Origin: Scenedesmus sp. ARA3
Taxonomy: Eukaryota > Chlorophyta > Chlorophyceae > Sphaeropleales > Scenedesmaceae
NCBI GenBank assembly: GCA_004335835.1
Contig: RWJK01001617.1
Span: forward strand, 99,569-163,568
Length of the DNA stretch: 64,000 nucleotides
Reading direction: 5' to 3'
The notes beneath the pieces are model-generated. The model was given only the letters and a program-made list of their open reading frames with translations, made no database searches and was not told the DNA's origin. Shown piece by piece: positions 40,565 to 52,335 of the stretch (its first letter is position 1; every line of letters begins with the position of its first letter). The translations under genes and the position numbers were made by a program.

Positions 40565-41028
40565 AGCTCACATGTGGCCAGCCAGCCATGTACCTGCCAA
40601 TGTTGCGTCACCCCTCCTGCTGCGCATGTATGTTGCAGCTTCAACTTTAACTCAACTTGATTCACTTCAATAGTCTGCAGGAACGTTTACAAGATACATG
40701 CGGCACCCGGATGTGCACTTGACTAGGGCATCACCACCAGCAGCTGAGGCAGTGCATGCGTGCTGCACGTGGTGTGACGTGCAGCTGCAGGATAGCAAAC
40801 ACGATTGACGGATATCAGAGTGAACGATGCAATTTTCAACGTGATGTTCGCTATCTGCTTCGGCAGGCACAGCGAACTGTCAAAGACGGACCTGTTACGG
40901 AAGGCTGGAACCCTGCTTTCGCTTACGTGCTCATCAACACAACAACATTGTTCAGTGAGACACTGTACCTTTTGACGTTTTACTTCTGGCGCGTTGACAC
41001 GTTTTGCAGACAATGCACACAGCTGTAT

Positions 41029-41065
<37 letters not shown>

Positions 41066-41157
41066 GGCAGCAGCAACAGCAGTGACACTGACAGCAGCAC
41101 ACGAAGCATCTCATTGAGCTGACATAAAAACTTTCATCAATAGCTGCGGCAGCAGTC
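40565..41157. promoter_or_regulatory. divergent promoter region with a CAG tract
   Basis: Lies between the mTERF-like gene (minus) and the aldo/keto reductase gene (plus). It includes a CAG tract at about 41032-41064, some 95 bases upstream of the reductase start, so the tract is probably in its 5' UTR or core promoter. Confidence 0.5.
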
Positions 41158-41564
41158 ATGCAAGCAGCCCAGCTGCTGCAGCAGCGGCCCGTGACATGCC
41201 CAGCTGTCACTTGTCATAGCAGCAGGCGCCTCAGCAGCACTGTTTCTTGCAAGTCACTGAACAGAAGAGACCTCATAGCAGGCACCAGTGGCCTCTTAGT
41301 ATGGACAGCAGCAGAAAGAGCAGTAGCAACAGAAGATGGGCAGCCACAAGCAGAAGCAGCAGCAGCACCCCTGCAGGATGCTGCACAGGAGCAGGCAGCA
41401 GCAGCAGCGAGCAGCGGCAACAGCAAAGCATCAGCAGCGGCAGCGCAGAAGCGCCGCAAGAAGCGGCCGGCGGCAAAAGCAAAGCAGAAAGCAGCAGCCA
41501 AGGCGCCTGGGACTGTTCCTCGTGTTAAGCTTACTGACCAGCTGGAAGTCAGCAAGGTGCGCCA

Positions 41565-41621
<57 letters not shown>

Positions 41622-44153
41622 AGGCCAGCTAGATGTGCCTTCCTTGTCAGTGACATCAGCCTGGCTGGTGGGAGCAGCAGCAGCACTGCAGCAGCCTGAA
41701 CGTTGCTCTGCAGTGGACTATGGAATGCGTATGCCGACTTGCTGCAGTGTTTAAATTTTCTAGCACCTGCTGGCGGCCCTGTGTGCAGGCTGCGGCTGCA
41801 GCAGCAAAAGGTGCAATCAAATGCATTCTGCATGTGCCGTACTTGTCCTGTTGCTGCGCTGATTTGAATGGCTGCAGGTGATCCGTGGCTGCTGGCAGCT
41901 GGATGGCCAACACAAGTAAGTTGGCAGTGACAGTGGGTGCAACTGTCACCTCAGTAGCAGCAAAACGAGTTGTGCTGCAGCACCAACAAACATGACACTG
42001 TCTCAGGTGCCAAAGCATGCGTTGAGAACTACGCTGAACTCACTGCTGCTGCTGCTGCTGTCCTTGCAGGGGTGACCAGTTGTCTGACCGCACCTCAGGC
42101 ACTGCTGCCATCGAAGACCTAGACGCATTCAGCAGAGCAGGTGCGGCAGCAGCAGCAGCGCTGCTGGCGCTGACAACAGCAGCAGTTGCGCAGCAGCTGT
42201 ACCAGGCAGCAACTGTCAGCATCGCTTGTAGCAGACACGGGTAGCAACATATCTGCTTGGAGTGACAGCTACATAGTGTCTGCACATTAGTGGATGCTGT
42301 GTGTTAATGCTGAAGCAGTGGCAGGGCTATGCTGTGACAGTGCCTCCAGCAGTCATGCCTGATTGTTTGCTGAGCAGCGCTCTTAATGCTCAGCCTCTTC
42401 CTTGCGCGCCAGGACTAAGGCTGCTGCTGCGCATGCCCAGCAATAGCGGGGTCTTGTGCCGGCAGACATCTGATGTGTACGATCCTGCTGCTGCTGCTGC
42501 CCCTTGCTGTGTCCTGCCAGGCATGTTCACGCTGGACACTGCTGACATCTACGGTGAGAGCGGCTCGCAGCAGCAGCAAGCTTACATGTCCCATGTTGCT
42601 TTGAAGACGACCCCAGTGACGATTGGCTCACAGCTTGCACAAAGCATGATCAACGCACCTGCTATTGTTGCCTCCAGTGCCTGCAAACATAACAGTTCAA
42701 AGATGCTGTGAGCTCCCTTGCCTTAGAATGCCTGATTCAGTGCCGCCTGGTGCATGTTCTGCTGCATGCCGCAGGTCCCAGCGAGGCCATCATAGGGCAG
42801 TACTTGCGGCTCAACCCAGCAGCAGCAATGCGCACCAAAGTGAGCCAGCATCAAGAGCAGCAATGCATGAGCACACTGACCTGCAGCAGGAGCAGCAGCA
42901 GCAGCAGCAGCAGCATTGCATCTTGTGTGCAACTGCACACAGCACAGTGTGCGGTGCAGTGTGGGTTGATGTCTGTACTGCACCTACTGCAGCCCATAAA
43001 CAGGTAGGTGGTTGGGCAGCAGCGCTGCCCCGAGTGACCAGCCACATCTGCTGATGCATTGACCTGGCATGGACCTTACCCTATCAGCACCATCTTGAGA
43101 ACACCATCACTGCCACCAATGCTGGTAATGCTGCCACAACTGCTGCTGCTGCTGCTGCTGCTGCTGGCGCCAGGTGCTGACCAAGCTCAGCTTCATGGCC
43201 CCGCCTGAGCCGGCCGACTTGCGCCTAGAGAACATCGAATACGTGAGGCGCCTGCAGCTGCGGCCGCAGCCGTGAATGCAAGTTGATGTTGATCACCGTG
43301 ACGTGCGCACCTGGCAAAGTACACATCCCTGCTGCTCAATGATGCCCACTGACACTCGGCCATGCCGCCCATTCAGCAGCGCCTGCTGTTGCAGTGCCCA
43401 GCTGCAGCATTCTGCTTGCCAGCGATGTGTCCTTGTCCCTACCTCCTGCTGAGCACCGTGGCAGCGCCCTCCTTCACTTCCACAAACCCCTCCATCTGCT
43501 GCCCTCTGCTGCTGTGTACCACCACACCTCCCTGCACTGTTCCACCTTGTCCTGCAGCGCGTGCGCTCATCCATAGCCCGCCTCGGCGTGACAACCCTAG
43601 ACATGGTGCAGCTGCATTGGGAGCCGCCGCAGCAGCAGCCAGGCCCCGCAAATCGCATCCCTGGCTTTGTGGCGGCAGCTAAGGCACTGCAGCAGCTGCA
43701 GCAGCGGGGGCTGGTGGGGGCGGTTGGCGTGTCCAACTTTGACCAGCGCATGCTGATGGCGTTGCTGGACGCTGGAGTCAAACCTGTTAGCAATCAGGTG
43801 GGCGGGTTTATGCAGAATTGGCAACAGCATCAGTTGTGGCTATGCAACAAGCTCTGTTGAGCTGGTTGCACCTGAGTTTCGTCCTGCCGTGTATAGTTAG
43901 ACAGGCAGCGGTCATGTGGTGCGCTTGTCACAGAAGCCAAACGCAGTGAGACTGTGTAACACAACGTGTGAACATGCTCAACACTGCTGCCGCTGCTGCT
44001 GCTGCTGCAGGTCAGCTACAGCGTGATGGACAGGCGGCCCTCGCTGTTCCTGGCGCGCTTCTGTGAGGCGCGCGGCATCCCGCTGCTGGCCTATGGCACG
44101 CTTGGGGGCGGCCTGCTGTCCGAGCGATACCTGGACGTGCCCGCAAACATGTA

Positions 44154-44184
<31 letters not shown>

Positions 44185-45303
44185 ACCTGAGCCTGATGTT
44201 TGTGAGAACCTGCAATCAGCAGCAGTCTGGTGAGTTGCAGCACATTGCTGCATGCGCTGCACATGACAACACCCATCTATCACTCGCATTTGCATTCACA
44301 GCAGCGAGCGCCTTGCATACTGAGTATGCGAGCCACACTCACATGCTTGATGTGCTGCTCCCACTGCATCACTGCCGCCAGTCGGTGGCATGCTGGCTCA
44401 TCGTGGCGCAACACTTTCGCACGCATGCAGGGTGCGCATCGACACGGTGTCCAAGGCGCGCTACGGCACGCTGCTGAAGCAGCTGGGCGGCTGGAGCTGG
44501 ATGCAGGACCTGCTGCGGGTGAGGCCCTGGCAGCAGCAGCTGCGGCAGCTGTGCTGCTGTTGTGCAGGCTGCAGCCAGGGTATATTGTGGTGCAGGATGT
44601 ACTCTTGCTGCAGTCCGGCTGCAGTCCGGCTGCGGTGTGTGCACGGATCGCATTGCAGCTGCAGGATGCAGGTGTTCAGCGGTCAATCCCAGCCTGCGTC
44701 GGCCAGCACAAGCGGAATGCGCTCTGCCATATCTTGAGGGTATTTGTTCTGCGACACACATGCAACAGTAAATGACGACTAACTCATTTCAAAGCACAAT
44801 GCATGCCGCGGTGTGTTGTGCTGTGTGCAGGTGCTGCACGAGGTGGGCGAGAAGCACGGCGTGAGCGCCTCGTGCGTGGCAGCGCGCTGGGTGCTGCAGC
44901 AGCCAAATGTGGCAGCAGTCGTGCTGGGGGCGCGCAACGCCACACACACACGGGTGAGCTTACAGCAGGCCAGTTGAAAGGGTGCTGGCTGCGGCCAGCT
45001 GCACACTTGCAGACATGCTGGCGGCTTAGACCAGCGATTGCATTGGCAGGCTCCTTGCCACCTGCTGCCACGGTGTGCGTGCGGCAAGCACGAGTTGACA
45101 CGTGATGCTGAATCTGAGTGGTTTAAGGGTTGCCTGTGCACAGCACCTGTTACTCACAGTAGAACTTGCTGCTGCAGGATGCTCAGCGCCTGTTCAGCTT
45201 TGAGCTGGACGAGATCGACCTGCTGGACATTGACGCCGCCTACGAGGGTGCGCACCAGCCCACCACCGACGTCTACGCATGGGAGAGGGGCGGCAGCTGG
45301 TGA
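41158..45303 (+). CDS. plastid-targeted aldo/keto reductase
   Basis: Eleven exons join in phase to about 463 residues: 41158-41556, 41878-41915, 42070-42140, 42521-42553, 42775-42839, 43174-43242, 43558-43797, 44011-44150, 44431-44518, 44831-44953, 45178-45303. The N-terminus is a transit peptide ([20 protein letters not shown]) followed by a Lys/Ala/Gln-rich linker. AKR landmarks follow: [10 protein letters not shown] with the active-site Asp and Tyr, VLTKLSF with the catalytic Lys, [18 protein letters not shown] with the His, [10 protein letters not shown], and a C-terminal [15 protein letters not shown] region that binds the adenosine phosphate. The enzyme would reduce carbonyls with NADPH; the substrate is unknown. 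Intron 1 opens with a long CAG tract. Very short exons 2 (38 nt) and 4 (33 nt) are supported by phase and family alignment. Confidence 0.88.
41568..41620. repeat. (CAG)17 tract in intron 1 of the reductase gene
   Basis: A pure CAG/AGC run starts about 11 bases after the GTGCGC donor of exon 1. Read through, it would encode poly-Ser in frame before a stop. Confidence 0.85.
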
Positions 45304-46013
45304 CACTGCTACTAATGGCAGCGGTGTGCAGGACGGGCTTGTGAGACAGTGTGGTGCAGCTGACTGGCACGCAGCACAGCAGCTGGTGTTTGGTGCAGCA
45401 TCGTGCCATGGCATGCAGTCTGGGGATGCCGGTACCGTGCATTCTGCAGCGCTGCATCCTGTTGAGACAGGCGCCTTGTGGCAGCGTTGCTGTCGTCAGC
45501 GCTGTGTGTAGCATGGTGATGTTTGCTGTACAGGCAGGATATGTGCCAGGTGTATAAGAACGAATTTACACAGGTGTGCGTGGTGCAACAGCGTCCTGCA
45601 AGCTTGCATGGCCTGGCACAGATGCAGATGTTGAAAGGTGCTGCAAGAATTGCAGTGTATGTTAACAGCTTCAGCAGAACTTCCCGACCCTCACTCCACC
45701 AGATGGAAGCGCAACTTGCGCTTGCGGCAGTACCAAGGTTGACAGCAGCACGTGCCTGCACACGCGGATGCTTTCACAATTTGCTGACGTGCACCTTGAG
45801 CAAGTGCAGCTGTGTGCAGTGCTACCTGAAAGACATTGTCTGGCTTTGGCAAAAGGACTCTGGTCAACGGTGCTGGTCGAACCCAGAGCCCCAGGGGTTC
45901 ACGGCTCGTGGAGAAGTGACTGTCACCCCACAGCAGTATTGCTCCCTTCTTTTGCCGTACTCGCACGCAGCACTGGCTAGCTGCTGAGCGCGTGTGACAC
46001 AAAATATCTCAAG
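45304..46013. other. intergenic between tandem plus-strand genes
   Basis: Probably 3' UTR of the reductase and promoter of the Rieske gene. No exon is supported. Confidence 0.45.
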
Positions 46014-47896
46014 ATGGCTCTCCGCCAGGCCTTCTCGGGCCTTGTGCCACGCCTGCTGAATGCCCCTGGAGTGCTTTGCCCCATCGCGTCCAGCTGCTCG
46101 CAGCTTGTGTCAGCCACAGCTGAGGCCTCAACCAGCACATCTGGCGGCTTTGGAGCATTTAGTAGCTTTCCTAGAAGTGCGTATAGTTTGCAGCGCTGCA
46201 CCAGCAGGACAGCAGTGATCTGGGCCGATCTTGCAACATGCTGAGCTGCTGGCCCTCCCGCACATGCAGGCTATGCGTCAGAAGTTGCAGCAGTGAAGCC
46301 CTCAGGGCTGTCACCATGCGACAAGCTGGCTCGCTCGCCAAACCATAACATCTCGTGAGTGCACACAGCAGGCACGCAGGACAGCAAGTAAAGACTTTCT
46401 TGTGCTATATACCAGTTTGACGCAGCCAATTGCAGCCAGTGGCTTGGTTGGGCTTGCTGTGAGGGTTGCCCTTGCAGTCCTAAAATGCAGTGCCGAGCAC
46501 CAAGCAGCTGCGATCAGAGCTCAGCGTTGCCGTCAACCATGTGATCAGCACATGCAGGGGGCTTGGAGCAGCCGTAGCCTGCCAGTGTGGGCACTCCACT
46601 GCAGCTGCTGCTCCTGCTGCTTCATGTGTGCTGCTGCAGCTATGACGAGAGCAACCACAAGCGCTACGCGCCTGGCTTGGACAACAAGTCGCCTGCAACG
46701 CTAGTGCAGGCTGGTGGCCGCTTCTTCTACGCAACAGCAGCACGCCTGCTGGCACTCAAGTTCATTCTGTCCATGAGCGTGAGCACCTGCTATGGCAGCA
46801 GTATTCAGCAGCAGCATAGCCGGCAGTAGCAGCAGTGGCAGCATGCACCAGCAGCTGGGCAGTAGGAACCAGCAGCAGTGATGGCAGAAAGCATTGGAAG
46901 CAGCCACCTGCAGCAGTTCGTGGGAGCAGCAGCAAAATGCAGCGTGCAGGGAGGCGACATGGCCATCGAAGGCTGTCAAAGGCCAAGGCTGCGCAGGAGA
47001 AGAACAGCAATGCGGCTTGCAAGGAAGCAAGACACACAGCATGCAAGGCAGTATCACAGGCAGCAATTGCGCGCAGGACAACAGCAGTGAGGGCAGCTAT
47101 ATGCAGCAAGGACACAGCAGAAGCTGCAAAGGAGGACAGCACCAGCTTGCAGGAGCATGCGGCATGCCAAGACTCTAGCGGTGCTGCCGCTCGCCTGCCT
47201 GAAACTGTAGAACAGCGTATTAGAGTTGGTGGCGTAGGTCCATTGCCAGTGTTGCGCCTGGTGGTGTGGGCATTGGCCAGGCGGCACTGCAAGGCGCTGG
47301 GTCCAGGTAGCAGCAGAGCAACCCTGCGCAGCTCATGCGACTATTACTTGGAGCGTCCAACCCTACAGTGTGCCTATGGCATGCTTGCCTTTGCTGCCAG
47401 TGACGCTTATCATCAATGTGTATATCTCAGCCGCAGGCCGCTGCTGGACACAGCCGTCAGAGGTATACAACGGCAATGACATGCCTCAAAACACGCTCTG
47501 AACACACACACCTCTTGTTTCTGCCCGTGCCGCGCAGGCCGCTGCTGACGTGCTGGCCATGGCCAGCCTGGAGGTGGACCTGAGCGGCATCGAGGAGGGC
47601 AACACCGTCACCGTCAAGTGGCGCGGCAAGCCCGTGTTCATCCGCCACCGCACCGCAGACGAGATCAGCGAGGCGGAGAACACCGACGTGACCGGCTTCA
47701 GGGACCCGCAGACGGATGCGGAGCGCGTGATCGACCCCAAGGTGCGCGCCTGGTGGTGGGGCTCGGGGTGTGGCGGCAGCAGTAACAGCAGCATCAGTGT
47801 GATCGACCCCAAGGTGCAGCGCTGGTGTAGGGGTGCGGGGGTGGTGGCGGCGTGCTTGCGTTGCATGGGCTTGTGCCAGATGCGCTGCAAGAGGTG

Positions 47897-47931
<35 letters not shown>

Positions 47932-48763
47932 TGATCGACCCCAAGGCGCAGCTCAGGTGTAGGGTGCGGGGGTGGTGGCGGCGTGCTTGCACCAGATGTG
48001 CTTGTGCCAGATGGCCTGCAAGAGGTGCAGCAGCAGCAGCAGCGTGATTGACCCCAAGGTGTGCTGTTCAGGGTGCGTTGGCATATGTGTGGCAGGCATG
48101 CTGGTGCAGGAGGTGCAACAGGAGGTGCAGTAACAGCAGTGGCAATAGCAGTGGCAGCAGAGTTAGAAGCAGAGGCTAGTTGCCGTGTGGCAACACAGCA
48201 GTCAGACTCGCTGTACTGCAGCAGCTGTGCTGGCTGTGCAGCGATCCCTGGCTGAGGTCATCGCTGCGTACTCTCCCCCTCCCCCCCTCCTTCAGCTGCA
48301 TTCACCACAGGCTGCTGTTGTGTGAATGCTTGCGTTACAACTGCGTGGTGTAGCATGCAGCACTGTGTCACCTCAACCCTTCACCTTGTTCACCTGTGTC
48401 GCGTATCCTTGTCTTCCCCTGCGCAGTACCTGGTGGTGGTGGGCGTGTGCACGCACCTCGCCACCACTAGTTTGATAGCGCCACCTTGCTCCCTGCTGCT
48501 CACAAACTGCCCTGACGTCCTCTTCCTCTGCTCTGCTGCTGCCTTTCCTCTCCGCGCAGTACCTGGTGGTGGTGGGCGTGTGCACGCACCTGGGCTGCGT
48601 GCCCATCGCGGGCGCGGGCGACTACAACGGCTGGTTCTGCCCCTGCCACGGCACGCACTACGACATCTCAGGCCGCGTGAGGAGGGGCCCTGCGCCTTAC
48701 AACCTGGAGGTGCCCGAGTACCGCTTCCTGGATGACGAGCACAGCAAGGCCGTCATCGGCTAA
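46014..48763 (+). CDS. mitochondrial Rieske iron-sulfur protein (complex III)
   Basis: Five exons (46014-46176, 46270-46354, 46640-46778, 47538-47741, 48560-48763) give about 264 residues, normal for the family. The N-terminus is a mitochondrial presequence ([20 protein letters not shown]). One transmembrane helix lies in exon 3 ([19 protein letters not shown]). Exon 4 has the hinge ([20 protein letters not shown]) and the base fold ([18 protein letters not shown]). Exon 5 has the [2Fe-2S] ligands CTHLGC and CPCHGTHYD, including the two disulfide cysteines, and the end [16 protein letters not shown]. It carries electrons from ubiquinol to cytochrome c1. Intron 4 holds three extra copies of the exon 4 end and one copy of the exon 5 start. 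TGTAA lies at 49086. Confidence 0.95.
47727..48060 (+). repeat. four tandem copies of the Rieske exon 4 end
   Basis: The 15 bases encoding VIDPK at the exon 4 donor occur at 47727-47741 (used), 47799-47813, 47931-47945 and 48044-48058. Copies 1, 2 and 4 are followed by GT; in copy 3 it has changed to GC. Each extra copy follows a CAG-rich stretch. Part of the downstream intron (TGCGGGGGTGGTGGCGGCGT) is also duplicated. Confidence 0.9.
48421..48458 (+). repeat. copy of the Rieske exon 5 start with acceptor
   Basis: Thirty-eight bases, comprising GCGCAG and the first 32 bases of exon 5 ([10 protein letters not shown]), are identical to 48554-48591 and lie 133 bases upstream. After this the copy diverges and cannot encode the rest of the cluster-binding domain. 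Confidence 0.9.
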
Positions 48764-50602
48764 GCCGGTTACTGTCTGACACAAAGGTGACAGCACCGTT
48801 ACAAGCCGTCATTAGTTGAGCCGGTCACTGCAGCTGCGGCAGGCTGTTATGTGGCGGAGTGCATTGCAGGGGAGATGCTCTATCACAGAGCATGCAATGG
48901 CTCGGCAGCAGGTGCCAATGGTGGCTGCAGCAGCAGCGCTAACCATCATCATCAGCAGCTGAGCTAAGATCGGTTGGTGTGCAGTGTGCGCTAGGGCAGC
49001 GAGCTTGACCAGCAGCAGCAGCTGCTGCAGCGGTGCTAGCGGCTGGCCCGCAGGACAGAGAGGAGGCGGCTGGCTCTGCATATATTGTAAGCTTGGCTAG
49101 AGGTTCATCGATAATGGCAGCTGTGTCTTGTCTGGAGTGTGGCAGGTCCGATGGCAGAGCCACAGACGCAGCTCAACACAGGCAGTCGGTCAACGGCTCA
49201 GCTAGTTGGATCATAGGATACGCTGGAGTGGATTTTGACGGACGCAACTGTGGCGACAAGGCAGCAGGTGCATTATGCTGCTGTTGCCTTGAACATGCCA
49301 TACGCAGTGCGTGATATCACCCCATCGATGGGCAGTGCGGCTTGCAGGGCACTGTGCAGTTGCATGCGCCGGTTGTCTTCCGCTGTGTGGTGTGCTCAGC
49401 AAGCCAGCATCTCCACCTTGGGCGCGGTACATGTGGCTTGTCAGGAAGGCATGTCTGCCAGTGGCAACGGCGCACTGCCACATGCATGTATGGCTCAGGC
49501 AGATGCCGGCCGCTGCTGTTGCGTAGTCAGCAAGGAGCTTAACAAACTGAGACGTCCAGCAGTCGTATACTTGTGAAGTGCTAGTACTAGTTGAGAATGT
49601 AACGCATTAACATGCCTTGGCCCTTGACATTGTATTGCTCTGGGAGGTGACAGACTGAGGATGTTACTGACAACACGGCACCAGGACTACCTCTGATTAC
49701 AAAGGAGCAGAAGGCCGTCAGTGCCGTTGCCCCCCAGGCCTTCGTGGCTACTGAGGGCGGCACTGACCAGGTTTTGTTTTGAATGCAGGTAATACTAGAA
49801 CAAGTAGGAGGAGCAGCAGCACCACAACATTGAAGTTGAAGTAGCCATGCTGGTCCTGGGGGGGCCCTTCTTGCTATGTGAGTACGCATTATGTTGCATG
49901 CAATGATTGACGTGCAATGATTGACCTGCTTGCACGTTGTACCAATTTTATACTGGGCCAGCTGTGCGCACAGTGCGGCAGCCAGCATGCTGGCGGCATA
50001 TGCAATGGCTGTTCAGCGGTCTTTAGTGTAGGGTAGGCAGCACCTAGGTCAAGGTTCTTTGAGCTGGAGCAAGCACACCAGCAACAACCTGAACAGAGGC
50101 CAGAAACCCAAAATGCACGCGCCCGCGCTGTTTGCAGCAATAACACGTGCAACGGCGCCTAGGCTAACACAGCGCTACCCGCCACTCACCGAACAGCAAC
50201 ACAGCTCGCACGACTCGACTACAGAGCCTCTAGCCGCTGGTTTCCAGCTAATATGACTGCCGCACTATACGGTATAGTGCCACTAAGCTGCCTGCAATAG
50301 GCGTACAGCAACTCCACACACCTGCTGTGTGGCTCAAACTTTGAGCCCCAGCGGCTGCCGCGATCGGCAGCAGGCTAGCAGCGCTGCTACAACAGCAGCA
50401 AAGAGCGGCAGCGCAAGCGCAAAAGCAAGCGTTCGTGCCAGCCCGTCCACAGACGATGCAGAGCCGCCAGCAGTGGTACTCATGCTTCCTGACCTGCCCG
50501 GTACGCTTTTCCCTGAAAGCAAGGCCTCCTGCCAGCTTCCTATCACCCTTCCGCCACCTTCCTGCCGCCTTCCTGCCACCTTCCTGTCTCTGCCTTGCCT
50601 CC
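48764..50602. other. convergent intergenic region
   Basis: Between the Rieske stop and the stop of a minus-strand gene. No exon is supported. A 9-1-9 inverted repeat (GCACTATAC / GTATAGTGC) is at 50262-50280. Confidence 0.45.
49086..49090 (+). promoter_or_regulatory. TGTAA polyadenylation signal
   Basis: TGTAA 323 bases after the Rieske stop, a plausible 3' UTR length for the mRNA. Confidence 0.5.
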
Positions 50603-52335
50603 TCAATCGTCACCTTCTGTTTCGGATGAGCTCGTGTCCCTTGTTGTGTCAGAATCGTTGTCAGCGTCATCACCGTCCTCCACACCCCCATCCGCATCCT
50701 CCTCATCCTCCCGCCCATCAGCGTCACCTTCGCTGTCATCCTCCCAGGTTATGACGCGCCTGATGACAGGCCCTGCACGCAGCCGGTGCTGCCCCTGGCG
50801 CCTGACATGGCGGAGTGCAGCAGCAGGGCAGTGCCATGCAGTCAGCAATAGAACGGGGCAGCTGGATCGCAGGAATGCAGCACTACGGCAAACGCCTCAC
50901 TTGCTTGAAGTAACTGCAATGTCAGGCCATTGCGTGACGTCTTTCAATGACTGGGGTATCGGCTTGTCAGTTGTGAACTTGTCGACCGTCGGTTGTGACA
51001 CAGGCCCGTTGCAGTAGTGCGTGCTGCTTCTCAGCTGTCCCATGCCTACCTCGTGTGCATCATCACGGCCTTGAAGCGTGCAGGAACCTTGACCAGGGCG
51101 CTCTGCAGCGTGCCGTTGGCCAGGCCAGAGGACAGCGGCCCAGGGCCAGCAGGAAGCGGCACTGCAGGGCCCCTGCGGCACACCAGGCAAGCAGCAGGCA
51201 GGTCAGCCACAGCAGTATATGTAATCTTGAAGCACACCAGCATGTTAGGTGGCCACAGCTCAGTTCAACATCCCTATAGCACTAGAGTGGGCTAGACGGA
51301 TGACACAGCTGTAAACGCGTGCACGCATAGCGCTGCGCCATAATAACTGAAACGGCTGCTTTCACGACACAATAGACAACACCAGCCGCATAGAGGTTGG
51401 TCGTGCAGCCAATACAATACAATAGCCAGTGATGGTGCTCATGTGGACTAAAACAGATGAGCTGGCTTGCTAGGCACAGGCTGCATGACTCTAAGCCAGC
51501 ATTGCGCTGCCGTCGGTGGCACAATGTAACAAACAACAATCAGTCCACACACACCACGCTGTCCACCGGTGCAGTACAACTGACAGCCATCATGTATGTG
51601 CTGCCTCACGTTATGCGACAGGGCAAAACTAATAATGTCAAGCACTGTCACTGCCCACAGTGCCAAAACTCCCGGTAAAAATCGACCACTGGTGGCACAT
51701 GTGCTTCCGCAAACTGAACGGCAGATCATCGAGCTGCGTAGCTGCTGGTGCAGTATGGCAGCATGCTCAGCCACACAGCATGCTGAAGAAAGCAGCAACC
51801 ACAGCCTTCTCTGCCTTCCGTTGCTGTTGCTGACGTAGCAACTGCCGTCACGCACTGCTTCCAACAGGCGTACCAGCAAGCAGAGGCTTTGGGACTGCCA
51901 GTGGCTTTGGTGCTCTGATTGCCTCAATGAATTGAGCCGCAGCCTCCCAGTAGTCGCAAGAAGGTTCGCGCCGCACACCTGCATGCAGTCTTCAAGATGT
52001 GCCGCGCACCTGCAGGCAGACTTCCAAGTGTGCCGCACAATCCCTCACCTTGTTTTGTTAGCGGTTGCCTTTGGTGCACAGGCGGTCAGTCTATCACCGT
52101 GCAAGCGTGGCAACGCACACGGTCAGCATGCAGCACCCCTCACACTGCAGCATGGTGGCACTACAGTTGAAGCAGAAAACTGCACAGCATACAAGTGGCA
52201 CTGCTGTTATGCAGCTGGCTGCGCGTATCACCATTGTAGCGCAGTGAACAACAGTGTACACTACATGTGCTGCCATGCACGCATCACCTGACGCGCCACC
52301 TTGCCCGGCAAGGAACCAGCCGCGCTGTCGTCGCC
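50603..52335 (-). CDS. C-terminal exons of an unidentified protein with acidic tail (5' end not found)
   Basis: Four exons chain in phase: 52335-52300, 51978-51852, 51172-51050, 50801-50603, about 160 residues. Readable parts are RRQRGWFLAGQG, REPSCDYWEAAAQFIEAIRA, PKPLAVPKPLLAGTPVGSSA, LANGTLQSALVKVPARFKAV and MMHTRRQGQHRLRAGPVIRR, then an extremely acidic tail (VITWEDDSEGDADGREDEED). The basic-then-acidic end suggests a nuclear or chromatin-associated protein, but no family is recognised. The first exon listed starts in phase 1, so upstream exons must exist between it and the KH gene; I could not identify them. Three tandem copies of the splice acceptor region lie just before exon 51978-51852. 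Confidence 0.55.
51971..52048 (-). repeat. tandem copies of a splice-acceptor region
   Basis: On the minus strand, three units of about 29-31 bases begin GTGCGG/GTGCGCGG/GTGTGCGG; the two upstream units end in CTGCAG or ATGCAG. The last CAG is the one that keeps the reading frame. The preceding units offer decoy acceptors. Confidence 0.65.

Noticed and set aside
46835..47479. 214-codon plus-strand open frame within Rieske intron 3
   Set aside because: Composition looks like translated intron (scattered Ala/Ser/Arg/Cys from CAG-rich DNA), with no domain, no start context and no splice partners. The flanking exon phases require it to be removed.
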